Below are positions 33,510 to 56,640 of a stretch of 64,000 bases of DNA, piece by piece. This DNA is from Podocnemis expansa. Lineage: Eukaryota > Chordata > Testudines > Podocnemididae. The number at the start of each line of letters is the position of its first letter. Position 1 is the first letter of the stretch. The position numbers and the translations under genes are program-made. The stretch lies in the NCBI GenBank assembly GCA_007922195.1, contig ML682003.1:5089018-5153017 (forward strand). The letters run 5' to 3'. The notes under the pieces are model-generated. The model searched no databases. It was not told the DNA's origin and saw only the letters and a list, made by a program, of their open reading frames with translations.

Positions 33510-33886
33510 CAGGGGTCGGCAACCTTTGCGGGCCCCCATGCCAGCCCTGCCCACTGCATCCTCATCAGGTGCCAGGATGGGGACAAAAGTGGGTGGGGCC
33601 AGCCTCCAGTTTGGGGCCGGGGCCAACACTTGCCCCCACTGGCAGCCAGCTTCTGGCTCTGAGGTCAGAGTTGGAAGCGTCTGGCCAACCTGCCCCCCTC
33701 CCCTCCAGCCTTGCCTAGCAGGGAAGCACGGCCAGCAGGGCCCTTGAACCATGGCACATGGCTCTTGCTGGCCGCACAGCACTGGGGGAGTGGGACCAGC
33801 GGGGAGCCTGAGCGGTGTCACATGCCACTCAGGCTTGGCCCCCCCATGCCATTTTTGGCATGGATGCCAGGGGTTGCCAACCTCTG
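33510..33886. mobile_element. hAT-like element, 377 bp
   Basis: Termini CAGGGGTCGGCAACC and GGTTGCCAACCTCTG. The flanks ccttatag and ccctatac match at 6 of 8. Related termini are seen in the element at 39447-39797. Confidence 0.85.
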
Positions 33887-33894
33887 CCCTATAC

Positions 33895-35013
33895 CAAAAA
33901 CCTAATGATCAGTGTAGCTGCCTACATCCTTCAAGCTTTCATCCAAGACACACCACATGATCCATTTTCTATAGCCAAGCCCTAAGATATAACCACATTT
34001 GTTCCAATCCCTCGGCTAGAGACAGACACTTTCAGGATCTCTATCAAGCATTTTAAAATGTAGGTGAAGAATCAGATTGACAAAGCCAGGCAGCTACCCC
34101 AAAGTCAACTAGTACAGGAGAAGCCCAAGAAAGAAAATAATAGAACGCTTCTAGTCATCACCTACAGCTCTCAAGTCAGACCTCTACGGCACATCCTCAG
34201 GGATCTACAGCCTATTCTACAAGAGGATCCCTCGTGCTCTCAAGCCTTGGGAGACAGACCTCTCCTTGCTTACAGACAGCCCTGCAACCTTAAACAGATA
34301 CTTACTGGCAACGACAGACCAAACAAGAGAACCATTAAAGCAGACACACACCCTGCAACAAACCACTTTGCCAACTGTTCCCACATATTTGCACAAAAGA
34401 CTCTATTATAGGAGCTAATCAAACAGCTATTCCATGAAAAGCTCATTCACCTGCTCATCCACCAATGTGATTTATGCCCTCATGTGCCAGAAATTCCCTT
34501 CTGCCTTATACATTGAACAAACAGGACAGTCTCTGCTCAAAAGAATAAATGGGCACAAATCTGCCATCAGAAATCACAACACTCTAACACCAGTGGGTCA
34601 GCATTTCAATCTGCCTGATCACTCCACTGACAATGTATTAATTGTGGTGCTCTGACAGCTGAATACCAGATCAAGGCTTTAACGAGATGCTAAAGAGCTG
34701 GAATTTATTTGCAAATTTGACTGCATTGCTTCAGGGCTTAATAAGGACTTTACAATTTTTTCCTCATTACAACAGGTGATTTGACCTCATCTTCCTCTAT
34801 ATGCTGTTCCCCAGTGTTTGAATCGTAATAACTTTGATTTGCTGTTACATAGTGTGATCTGACCCCATGACTTACACTTTCCTGCATTTATTTTCTCTCA
34901 TTCTGTAGGTTCCCCCATCTTCAAAGCTGCTGATGAAGTGGGATTTTCTCCCACAAAGGCTCATGCAGTAAATAAATTTGTTAGTCTTTAAGTGCCACAG
35001 GACTCCTTGTTAG
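33895..35013 (+). mobile_element. Penelope-like element, 3' part, degenerate
   Basis: Encodes pieces of a Penelope-like reverse transcriptase C-terminus (34064-34411) and a GIY-YIG endonuclease (34434-34655). It ends with the 3' tract 'gctcatgcagtaaataaatt' and 'aagtgccacaggactccttg'. The 5' part is missing next to the hAT element at 33510-33886. Confidence 0.8.
34434..34655 (+). pseudogene. GIY-YIG endonuclease domain of the Penelope-like element
   Basis: VIYALMCQKF...ALYIEQTGQSLLKRINGHKS fits the Penelope GIY-YIG pattern: I-Y near the start, Y-I-x-x-T-G instead of the usual Y-V-G-x-T, and the conserved Arg and His of LLKRINGH. The upstream part at 34064-34411 (RPLRHILRDLQPIL...) is in a different frame with a stop between. 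The domain would nick target DNA. Decayed. Confidence 0.8.
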
Positions 35014-35769
35014 ATTATCTTTAGCGACCCCTGCCTCCAGTGCTAGTGCAGATTTTTCTGTTCAAATCCACTCCAGAGACTGCGTATTATGGAGGAGCTC
35101 AGTGTCCCGTATTTCTCAGTACACTATCCCAGAGCAAAATCCTTGTAACACCATTCCTTTCTTCTTTTCCCTTGGGGTCCCTTAACCCTGATACCTCCCC
35201 TGCCTCCTTCTCAGTCTCATTCCAGGGTGACCCCTGTACCCGGTATTTGCCCTGGTTTTTCCATATCCATTTGTTTAAAAAAGCTGTTACTCTAGCTTCC
35301 ATGAACCCGCAGCTCCTTCCGTGAGCTGTGCTGTGCCCAGAATCCTTCATGAGTCCCACCATACCCAAAACAGGCAGCTGCACATGCTGTCTTCGAGGGG
35401 ACATACCTGGGTGCTCTCCCAGCAAAGCAGATGCCAAGACTTTAGGGCTCCTCACAGTTTGCTGGAAAGCAACAGTCCAGAACCTAATCTGTGGGCACCA
35501 GGCTGCCAGCTTGTTGGGGTTACCCTAACACCCTCCTTCCCACCCTCCGTGCCAGCTGGGCTTATTCCTCTATGTGCCTCTGACACCCCCAGAACTCCTT
35601 CTCCCGACTACAGCTGCCTACTGATACGAATCCCCCTCTCCCCTCTCTGTCTTCTTGACAGCCCTTGGTACCACCCCTTCCAATATATGGTCATGGTCCA
35701 TTTTTGGGGTCTTTCATACAACCCCTATTCTCCCCTGACTGATCCGATATCTTCAACACATGGTAATGA

Positions 35770-36250
35770 AACCATCAGGGAACAAGACAATTCAGACCTG
35801 AACAAAGGACCAGTACTGAGAAGATCTAATCGAGTCATCAAACGTCCAGAAAGACTCATAGAGACTTGCTAGGATATGTAAGGGAAGTGGGTGGTAAAGA
35901 CTCACTTGAGAGTGATGTGCTAGTAACCTCTCCTCTCTAGGTAGTTCAGATCTTGGGTTTACGGACTGTTTTTCTGCATGGTTTTTTTTTTTTTTTAGAT
36001 AGCTGTTATGTGTTGCTAGATGTTAGTGCATGTATTATTAGCTAGCTTTTATATGTATCTAACTGTTTACTTCTTTTCCTTGGGGGGGAAATGTAGTGGT
36101 ATGCTTGTAGAAGGTTGTGAATTTAGAGAGACTCCCTAGCATGGGCCAGTGTTGTGTAAATTGGGAGACGTGCCCCAGAGAAGATCTAACATGGCTATTC
36201 TCAGGTCCACACCTGGATACCTGTCTGTATGATTCAAATACTATTCCTTA
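35770..36250 (+). mobile_element. LTR-retrotransposon 3' remnant (probably Ty3/Gypsy-type)
   Basis: An open frame ends with VLRRSNRVIKRPERLIETC-stop at 35872, the basic R-R-S-x-R-x-x-x-x-P tail common at the end of Gypsy-type Pol. About 210 bases later a purine tract (gggggggaaa, about 36082-36091) is followed by TGTAGTGGTATGC, the expected polypurine tract and 3' LTR start. The end of the LTR is not resolved. The first 150 residues of the frame (35321 on) are not recognisable. Confidence 0.5.
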
Positions 36251-39200
36251 CACATTCAGTAGTATCATCTTTAATGAACCCTCCAGATCCTTACAGGAGG
36301 GACAGGGAGTGGGGTCATATCTTGGCCACTGTCAGTTTATGGCCCTATGTTTCTTTTAACACCTCCCTCACTTTCCCAGCCGCTTGCTTGGCCTTGCCCC
36401 CGCATCTGTCTTGAAGAGGAGTCAGAGCTTTCCCGCCTTTGTGCATTCATATCTCCCACATTCCCTCTGCCTTGAAGCATTTTTAACTGCAGTTCTTCTC
36501 TTTTCATGGTCATAAAGAAAACCCAGCTCATTGCAGGCAGGCAACGGGACACATGGTGTCTTTGTTCTTTGCTACTTTCGGGCAAGCCCAGGCACCAGCT
36601 CCAGCAGCTATACAGGCCTAAATACTAACACAAACTGAAATTATGGCCGTATGCTAGACAGGAGAAGGAAAGGCTCTGTGGGTAGGCGATGTCCTGGGGA
36701 GCCACCAGCACCGTGCTGGGCAGCTCTGGGTCACACTCCCTGCTGGTTCCAGCAACAACAGCCCGTGGGCGCTGCCAAGCTTCGTGTGGGTGCCTAGTCA
36801 CTGGTTTGATTCCTGCTGCCCAGGTTTGTGCCCCAGGAGGCTGCCCATGGCCGTGTGTGTCCTAGTGGCCAGTGGGGCCCAGAGGAGGCTGTGCATGGAC
36901 AGCACTATCCGACCGCCTGCTAGAGACCCTGCTTCTGCTGGCCTTGGAGATACAGCTGCTCCTTTTGCTGACGCTTGACGAGCCGGTGCCAGGCTCATGC
37001 AGGCTGACGGGTGTCCAGGCTGCAGATGTGGGCTGAGGCTGTGGGTGGGGTTTCCAGAGGTGGCTCTATTGGCTGCAGGGGGCTGAAATGAGACTGAGTT
37101 GTCCTTGCCCCTCCCCATCCTCGAGTGGGGCACCCAGACCCCGATTTGTGGCTACCCCAGGCAGCACCCTGACCTTGACCCATGGCTCAGGCTGCTCCCT
37201 CACTCCTCTTCACACAAGCCCTCAAGCGGCATTGTCCCCCACCACTGTCCCAGAGCCACAGGATCTGTGCTACACCCCAACATGTAAACGGTCCCTTGGA
37301 GGAACCCTCGTAGCAGGGAAGGCCCCCCAAAGGGTCCCAGTCCACTTTAGGGCAGGCTACACAGCCTCCCTGCTTCCTACAGTGCCCTGTGGGCCCCAGC
37401 CCCCTGCCTGTCTCAGGACCCCTGCCCCATGAGGATAGCAGCGTCAGATGCCTAGCAGAGATGGAAATCCCCATCAAGGACCCAGCGTCCACAGCCAGGA
37501 GCTCCAGCGACACCAAACAGCACCAAATTTACAGTCATCCCACAGCCCTAGCCAGCTGGGAGCCAAGCTGCAGTGACTCCAGGTCCAAACCCCTCAGTCC
37601 CAGAGAGAATAGCTAGCGTCCTCCAGCACCCATCGCACTGCACCCCACGGGGGAAGGGGAGGAGCCTTTTCCAGCATGTGGCCAGCGCTGGGCGTTGAAG
37701 CGTCACCCTTGACTAGCATTGCTGGGGGGTCACACTGAGCTGACTCTGACCAGCTCCATAACGGCCTGATTTCCCTGTGGCCCACACAGCAAGCTGGCCC
37801 CCACTCCTCGTGGTCTGCCCGGCCCCCAAGAACAGAGGAAACATTTTTAACAATGCAAAATGCAGCAGGAAACTCAACTGAAGCACTCATAGAAGTTAGA
37901 AAAATACTACTGCAAATCCTTGTTTCATTACACACAACCCTCCATCCCCGCCCTTGCCCCTGCTCCCCACCTATGAGAGGCACCCTGGCCATATCCCTAC
38001 TTGGCACCTTGATCCCTCTCCATCCTGGCAGGTTCACCAGGCCAGCATGTACAGCCCAGACCAGATGCTCCCTTCCTCTCTTTCAAGTGGATTCTGTGCA
38101 AAGAGGGCCAGCAGTCTCCAGTCTCCTTCTGTTCTGTCTCCAAGGGTCTCACAACTGACAACAGGGAGGATCTGGGGAACTGACTGCTGCAGGATGGAGC
38201 TCAAGCAGAGCCCTTTGGCGGGTGGGGGGGGGGGACGACTGAGCATTCATGGGTGTAAGACAAGTGCCAGCAGGGAAGCATGGTGAGGGCTATCAGTGCA
38301 GATAACCCTAACTGCGTTCTGTTCCAAGGGCAATAGTCAGTTCCCCCAGGTCTGGCTCCTTATTGCTGGTGAATGTGGCCCTCTTGCAAAGATCTACAGT
38401 TGTTCTCCCATCCCGGGCCACGTCCATCCCTGCCAGCCTTCAAGGAAGTGGACACTTTGTGCTGCAGGGAGCCAGCTGCACTGAGCAGGGGTGGATGGGG
38501 CAGGACCAAGGGCATTTCCAGGACTCATTCATCAGTAGGGTTGAGGAATGCCGTCCCACTCAGCTCGCACTCCCAGCACAAAAAAACCGAGACATTGTGG
38601 CTATGGCACGGGGGGCAGGGGGCTGTCAACCAGGCACCAGCCCCCACAACTGGAGGGGCCCCTGACTGAAAAGCCAGCAGCAAACAGCGACCTAGTTACC
38701 ATGAACTGCAGAGGGAGCCAGTGGGACACTGGACTTGGCAAGTTGGCTGAGCTGAGCCAGTCCCAAGCAGTCAGGTGCCCAACTTCCAGCCACTTCCCCT
38801 GTTTGGGACACCAGAGCCCTGGGCTCGCTCTCCTGCATCACGGGCAGAGCCCTGGGACGCTACTTTGGCCCTTTCCCTCCAGCCCTGCCACGAGGGCTGC
38901 GGAGCCCCATCGGCCGGTGTGACTCGGGCAGGGCAGGCCCCAGCCTGGCACCACTGAAGGGTGCAGCTAGGTAGGGCTGCGCCTGCCCTGTCCCCAGTTC
39001 TGTCCCGTTCCCTATAACACCTGTGCTGACCAACCCCTCACCAACGCTGCCTGCCTTGGGGTGCCCGGCTGGCGCAGTGTGGCCAGCAGGTCGGTGGCAT
39101 CATGCCCACAACACCCCACACCAGCAGGAGTTTCAGGGGCCATGTCCCAGCGATTTCTGGGTCACTCGCTGCCTGCAGTCACGGCACCTTCCTCTGACAC

Positions 39201-39280
39201 ACCCCTGCCTGGCCAGGAGAAACCTGCAGGGGTGGGGGCAGAAGGACAGGGTGGCTAAGTGCCTGGGCCTTATTCGCGAC
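36251..39280. other. Intergenic sequence, no gene recognised
   Basis: GC-rich open frames overlap on both strands without family resemblance. A G homopolymer lies at about 38225-38235. Nothing further can be supported. Confidence 0.4.
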
Positions 39281-39284
39281 TGTG

Positions 39285-40385
39285 CAAAGTGCTCCACTTC
39301 GGACAGAACTATGCATTGCACACACACACAACATGGACACTGACTGCCTAGGAAGGAGTACTGCGGAAAGAGATCTGGGGTCACAAGCTAAATATGAGTC
39401 AACAGTGTAATGCTGTTGCAAAGAAAGCAAACACCATTCTGTGATGCCACGGTCAGCAACCCCCAGCGCACGTGCCAAAGTTGGCACACACGCCTTTCCC
39501 CAGCAGCACCTGATGCCACAGCTGTTTCCCCCCCCACCCAACTGGCTCTGCGCCCCAGCAGGGCCTGGGGCCACAAGAGCCATGCATACCACAACTCCCA
39601 CACCCGGCTGTCCCTGCTCCCCAATGGGACAGGAGCCACACATGAGGAACAGGGCCAGCAGAGGACAGGAGCCACACACAGGGGCAGGGCCAGTAGAGAA
39701 AACAAACCACCACACACAGCGCCTGGCCCCCTTGGCCCGGCTCCCAGAACCTGGAGGTGGGACTGGCATGGGGGCAGGAGAAGGTTGCTGACCCCTGCTG
39801 TGATGCATTAACAGGAGTATTTGTAAGTAAGACGCCAGAAGTAATTCTTTCGCTCTATTCCACACTGATTAGTCCCCAGCTGGAGTATTGTGTCCAGTTC
39901 TAGTCACCTAATTTCAGGAAAGATGTGGACAAATTGCAGAAAGTCCAGAGAAGAGCAACACAAATGATAAGAGGTCAGGAACACTTGACTTATAAGATGA
40001 TTGAGAGAACTGAGTTTGTTTAGTCTGGAAAAGAGGAGACAGAGAAGGGACATGACAACAATTTTCAAAGTACTGAAAATGCTGTTAGAAGGAAGAGGGA
40101 GAAAAATTGTTCTTGTCTGCTGATGTTAGGACAAGAAGCAATGGACTTAAACTACAGCAAGGGAAATTTAGGTTGAACATTAGGAAAAATATTCCTAACT
40201 CTCAGGGTGATTAGCCACAGGAATAAGTTGTGTAGGCAGTTTGTGGAATCTCCATCATTGGAAGTTTTTAAGAGCAGATTACACAAACACCTCTCAGAGA
40301 TGGTTTAAGAGTCCTTGGTCCTGCCATGACTGCAGGGGACTGGACCCGATGACCTGTCATGGTTCCTTCCAGATTCTATGATTCC
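39285..40385 (+). repeat. CR1-group LINE 3' portion, + orientation, split by hAT
   Basis: Tracts such as 'actgcctaggaaggagtact' before and 'ccagctggagtattgtgtcc' after the hAT insertion read as LINE pol (EYCVQF...FRKDVDKLQKVQRRATQMI). The 3' end lies near 40385 ('ttccttccagattctatgat'). Confidence 0.8.
39447..39797. mobile_element. hAT-like element, 351 bp, perfect 8-bp target duplication
   Basis: Termini CCACGGTCAGCAACC and GGTTGCTGACCCCTG. It is flanked by ctgtgatg on both sides (39439-39446, 39798-39805). Inserted into the + CR1 copy. Confidence 0.92.
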
Positions 40386-41324
40386 CTGCCCTATTGCTTG
40401 CTGTGAGACCCTGGGGCCAGTCCCTGCCCTGCCTTGTGCCTCAATTTCCCCTGAGTGGAGTTCTGCTGCTCAAGGTCATAGAATCATAGGGTTGGAAGGG
40501 ACCTCATGAGGTTATTTAGTCCAAACCCCAGCTAAAAGCAGGACCGCTCCCACTAAATCATCCTAACCAGGGTTTTGTCTAAGTGAGTCTTCAAATATTT
40601 CCAAAGATGGAGATTCCACCACCTCCTTAGGTCATCCATTCCCGTGCTTCACCACCTTCCTAGTGAGAAAGCTTTTTCTAATATCCAGCCTCGACCTCCC
40701 CAGCTGCAACTGGAAACCATGGCTCCTTGTTCTGTCCTCTGTTACTGCTGAGAACAGCTGAGCTCCCCCCTCTTTGGAGCACCCTTTCAAGTAGTTGAAG
40801 GTTGCTATCAGATGCCCCCTCAGTCTTCTCTTCTGCAGGGTAAATAAACCTAGCTCCTTCCGTCTTTCCTCATAAGTCATGTGCCCCAGCACCCTAATGA
40901 TTTTCATTGCTCTCCACTGGACTCTTTCTAATTTGTCCATATCCTTTTTGTAGTGGAGAGCCCAAAACTAGCCACAGTATTCCAGATGTGGCCTCACCAG
41001 TGCCGAATAGAGGGGAATGAGCATATCCCTCAATCTGCTGGCAACACTTCTAATGAGGCAGCCCAGTATGCCATTGGCCTTTTTGGCAACAAGAGCACAC
41101 TGGTGACTCTCATCCAGCTTCCCATCCACCATAACCCTCAGGTTCTTTTCTCCAGTGCTGCTACTTAGCCAATCGATCCCCAGCCTGTAGGAGTACATGT
41201 GGTTTTTCCGTCCTAAGTGAATGACTTTGCATTTGTCCTTGTTGAACCTCATGAGATCTCACTTGGTCCACTGCGCCTATTTGTCTACGTCTCCCTGCAT
41301 CCTATCCATGTCCTCCAGTGTAGC

Positions 41325-42003
41325 CAGGGGTTAATGTATAATTTAGCAGGCCCCGGACCCCTCCTAAATTGGCCAGCTCCCTTCATGCTGGTCTGGGACC
41401 CCTTGTGCCGGTCCAGGCTCCCCTCACACTGGTCCAGGCCCCCTTTCCACAGGTCTGGGCCCCTTTCACTCACCCCAGCTACTGCCCCCCCCCCACACCT
41501 ACACCACACCCCAGCTACTGCCCCCAGCCCCCACCTCACTGCTGGTCCCCCAGCCTTTCCCCAACCCCCTGCCATGACACTCCATCTTCCCCCACTGTCC
41601 CAGGCCAACCCCCTCCCCCACGCCCTTTCCCTGCTGGGCTTGCATGCGTGTCCCCAAAACCTCCCCCCAAGGCCCCCTTACCTGGCCGCCATGTCACTGT
41701 GGAGTGGTGCCAGCCCAGCCTGAGACTCCCCCCCAGATCCTACTCTAACTGAGCATGCTTGGAAGCTCTGGAATGGTGTTCTGGGGCCCGCTATTTTTAG
41801 AGGCTCAGCATTTGGGAGCCCCTAAAAATAGAAAACGGAGCCACAATGCTGCATTCCAGGGCCCACTATTTTTAAATGGTGAGCCGCGGAACACAGCATT
41901 CTGGCTCCATTTTTTATTTTTAGGGGCGCCGGAATGCTGAGTCTCAAAAAATAGTGGACCCCAGAATGCCGGTCCAGTGCTTTCCAGCCTACTTTAACCA
42001 ATG
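41325..42003. mobile_element. 679-bp hAT-like element (CAGGGGTTAAAGT family, copy 1)
   Basis: Left end CAGGGGTTAATGTATAATT, right end ACTTTAACCAATG (degenerate). The flanks agtgtagc and aatgtagc match at 7 of 8. It is inverted relative to copies 2 and 3. It has C-rich minisatellite-like tracts ('cagctactgccccc') and repeated 'ctatttttagggg' motifs. Confidence 0.85.
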
Positions 42004-42866
42004 AATGTAGCTACCACCCCCAACCCCAGCTTGGTGTCATCTGCAAATTTACTGAGTGTGCAATCTATCCAATAATCTAGGTCTTTAATGAAAATGCTGA
42101 ACAGAACCGGCCCCAGGACTCACCTCTGGGGCATTCCACTACTTACTGGTTGCCAACTAGACATTGAGCTATTGATCCCTACCCCTGAACCTGATGATCT
42201 AGCCAGCTTTCCACCCACCTTACATTCCATTCATCCAAACCATTCTTCCTTAACTTGCTGACAAGAAAATTTTGGGAGCCCGTATCAAAAGCTTTGCTAA
42301 AGTCGAGGTATATCACATCAACAGCTATTCCCGCATCCACATACCCCATCGTCTCATCACAAAAGGCAATCAGGTTGGTCAGGCATGATTAGCCCTTGGT
42401 GAATCCATGCTGACTGCTCCTGATCTCTCTAAATTCCTCCAAGTGTTTCAGAATGGATTCTTTGAGGACCTGCTCCATGATTTTTCAGGGATTCAGGTGA
42501 GGCTTATTGGTCTGTAGTTCCCCAGGACCTCAGATACTGCATTTGCCTTTTTCCAAACATCCGGGACCTCCTCCATTCACCATTAGTTTTCAAAGATAAT
42601 GGCTAGTGGCTCTGCAATCACGTCAGCCAACCCCCTCGGATGCAGTTCATCCAACCCCATAGACTTGTGCACATCCAACTTCTTTAAGTAGTCCCTACCT
42701 GACCTTCCATCGCTGAGGCCTGCTCTCCTTCTCTCCATTCTGTGTTACCCAGTACAGTAGCCTGGGACCTGACTCTGCCTGAGAAGCCTGAGCTAAAAAA
42801 TAGAGCATCGAGTACTTCAGCCTTTTCCACTTCATCCACCATGAGGACACCTGCTCCATTCAGTAA

Positions 42867-43384
42867 GGCTGTGTCTACACTTGGAATTTAGTTCAAATTA
42901 ATGAGGATTAATTCAAACTAAATTTATGCATGGCCACACTGACTTTCATTACTTTGAAGTAACCAATTCCTTAGTTCAAAGTAATGAACCCTTACTTTGC
43001 AGTTATAAAACCTCTCTTAACTTCAAAGTAATGGTTAATTCAAACTTTTTAGTTCAACTTAACCCAATGGAGCCGCATTAATTCGGACTAACCGTTAGTT
43101 TGAATTAACACAGTTTGACCTTCTCCATCCCAGGGTGCCTTCTCTTTTCTATGTATTAGGTTGGGTCATGGCCTTTCTTGGGTGCCATGTTGCCACATGT
43201 CCCATGGTGCCCCCTTCCTAAGTCAAACTAGCAAGTCCTGTCCATGGACATACTAGTTTGATTTGGGTTTCTAGTGGGGCCATGTTAGTTTGAATTAACT
43301 TACTTCAAATTAACCATTATTAGTTTGATTTAATTAGTTTGAAGTAAGTTAATTCAAAATAACTTTCTAAGTGTAGACATAGCC
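42867..43384. mobile_element. MITE, 518 bp, GGCTGTGTCTACACTT termini
   Basis: GGCTGTGTCTACACTT at the left and AAGTGTAGACATAGCC at the right are a 16-bp near-perfect inverted pair. The interior alternates 'ttcaaact' and 'agtttgaa' motifs. Inserted into CR1. No clear target duplication. Confidence 0.88.
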
Positions 43385-44461
43385 CTCAGGCCCTGCACCA
43401 TCCCTGATCCTCTTCTTGTTGCTGACATACTTGTAGAACCCCTTCTTGTTACCCTTCACATCCCTTGCTAACTGCAATGCCAATTGCCCTTTGGCCTTTT
43501 GATTTTATCCCTCCAGGGCCAAGAAATATCATTATATACCTCCCTCGTAATCTGTCCAAGCTTCCACTTCCTGTAACCTTCCCTTTTGTGTTTCAGCTCA
43601 CTGTAGAGTTCTCTGCTAAGCCACGCTGGGCACCTTTCATATTTGCTTTTCTTTCTGCACATCAGAATGGTTTCTTCCTGTGCCTTTTGTACCTTTTCTT
43701 TAAAATATAACCAGCTCTCTTGGACATCTTTCCCTTTCAGATTAGCCTCCCAAGCAATCCTGCTGATCAATTGCTAAAGGTACCCAAAGTCTACTTTTCT
43801 GAAGTCCAAGGTCTATGTTCTGCTTCTTTCCTTTCTTCCTTTGATCAGGATCCTGAACTCTTATTATCTCATGGTCACTGCTGCCAAGGTTGCCCTTCAG
43901 TTCTACTTCCCTTACCAATTCTTCTCTATTTGTGAGCAGCAGGGCTAGTTGGTTCCTCCAGCATTTGTATCAGGAAATTGTCCTCAGCACTTTCCAAAAA
44001 CTTCCTGGACTGCCTGTGCACTGCTGTATTGCCCTCCCAGCAGATGTCAGGGTAACTGAAGTCCCCCATGAGAACCAGGGCCCATGAGCTGGAAACTTCT
44101 GCTAGTTGTCCATAGAAAGTGTTATCCACCTCCTCCTGCTCTGGTGGTCTATAGCAGACACCCACCGCGACATCACCCTTGTTGCACTCTCCTCTAAACT
44201 TAACCCAGTGACTTTCAACAAGCTTCCTCCACTTTCCTAGTGGAGCGCCGAGCAGTCATAGAGCTCTTTTCCATATAGTGCAACTCCTCCATCTCTTCTT
44301 CCCCACCTGTCCTTCCTGAACAATTTGTACCCATCAATCCCTTTGGGTGCTTTGGGCAGATTACACTCCAGAGCCCACTATACAACCCCTCCCCCCAACT
44401 GCTCTGTCCATCCCCCAACTTCTTCCCACGAAGCAGCAACCCTCATTGAGTCATTAACTGT

Positions 44462-44467
44462 GTTTAT
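44462..44467 (-). promoter_or_regulatory. GPT: Poly(A) signal AATAAA of GPT
   Basis: TTTATT on + equals AATAAA on -, 644 bases past the GPT stop codon. No earlier AATAAA is seen in between, so the 3' UTR is probably about 660 bases and ends next to the CR1 copy. Confidence 0.6.
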
Positions 44468-45110
44468 TGATGCCCCAAACCCCACCAGCCGTCACCAGCC
44501 TCGAGCCATCCATGCAGCCTGCGGACAGATCCAACGTTCCCAGCTCTGAGGGTGACTCCTTCATACCCGGTGAGCCCCTGAGGAGCCCTGCTGGCCTAGC
44601 TGTGGGGCAGATGGAGCTGCTGGGTTGCCCCACAGAAGCCAACAGAGGAGGGTGGACAAGGCACTATGGGACAGATGGCTCAAGCACCCATTTGGGTGGG
44701 GGGAGCTGGTGGGAGCCTGGCAGCCTGGCACCCCCTGAATAGCCTGCAGCCTGGCATCTGTGGGGCAGGCCACTCAGGTGGGCAATGTAGACCCGGCAGG
44801 GTCGTGGGGGACCACAGAACAGATGGCACGCTGGATGCGGCAGGAGGCCACCCAGAGGTCCCACTCAGTGGTGATGCCTGGCAGGCCACACGGGGCTAGT
44901 GGCTTCAGCTGCCTGGTGGCAGAGAGCACAGGGTGGCAGGCTCCCCTGTGCCAATGTATCCTGTGCCACGGCTGCCCCTCGTGGCAATGGAGTCCTGGGT
45001 GCAAGGCACAGCCCTGGAGTGGCCAGCATCCCCCAAGGCACACAGTGAACGGGGCAGTAGGGCCAGCCCTGGGCGGGCAGGGCAGGGCCATAGCTGCCAC
45101 AGCCAGCACG

Positions 45111-56264
<11,154 letters not shown>

Positions 56265-56640
56265 CCCGCTCGGCTCCGCGCTCAGCCCCCAGGCCCGGCC
56301 TCTGTGGGGAGAGAGGGGGTTAGCTGAGAGCCGGGGGGCCCGCAAACCTCGGGGTGCGGGGCTCGAACCCGCGGCCGTCCCGCCCCAGCGCCCCGCACCG
56401 ACCGCGCGCTCCGGAACGCGCCCCGGCCCCGCCGCAGCTGCCCTTTAATGGGGCGCCGGGGAGGAGACGGCTGGGTCCGGCCGGTTGCGGGGGAGGGAGG
56501 AGGCGAGAAAAGAGCCCGAGGGAGACGCTGGGGCGGCCCCGGAGGCTGCCAGCCCCGTGGAAACCGGCCGGCCCCACGGGGAAGCCCCCACCCCTGCTGC
56601 AGGCTGGGTGAAAGCGGCCTGTCCTGCGCTGGAGAGGTGC

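Larger units (their letters stand above)
40475..44345 (-). mobile_element. Long CR1 LINE copy, - orientation, interrupted twice
   Basis: The 3' end is at about 40475 ('atcatagggttggaaggg'). Pol can be followed upstream: RT C-terminus (YSALVRPHLEYCG, MDKLERVQWRAMKII...LGLFTLQKRRLRGHLI), RT core at 42.0-42.86 kb, a linker at 43.47-43.77 kb (WLSRELYSELKHKREGY) and the endonuclease at 44.16-43.93 kb ([12 protein letters not shown]...[14 protein letters not shown], with the G-D-F motif). It is broken by a hAT-like element at 41325-42003 and a MITE at 42867-43384, and has multiple stops. It is the most complete CR1 in the window. Confidence 0.9.
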
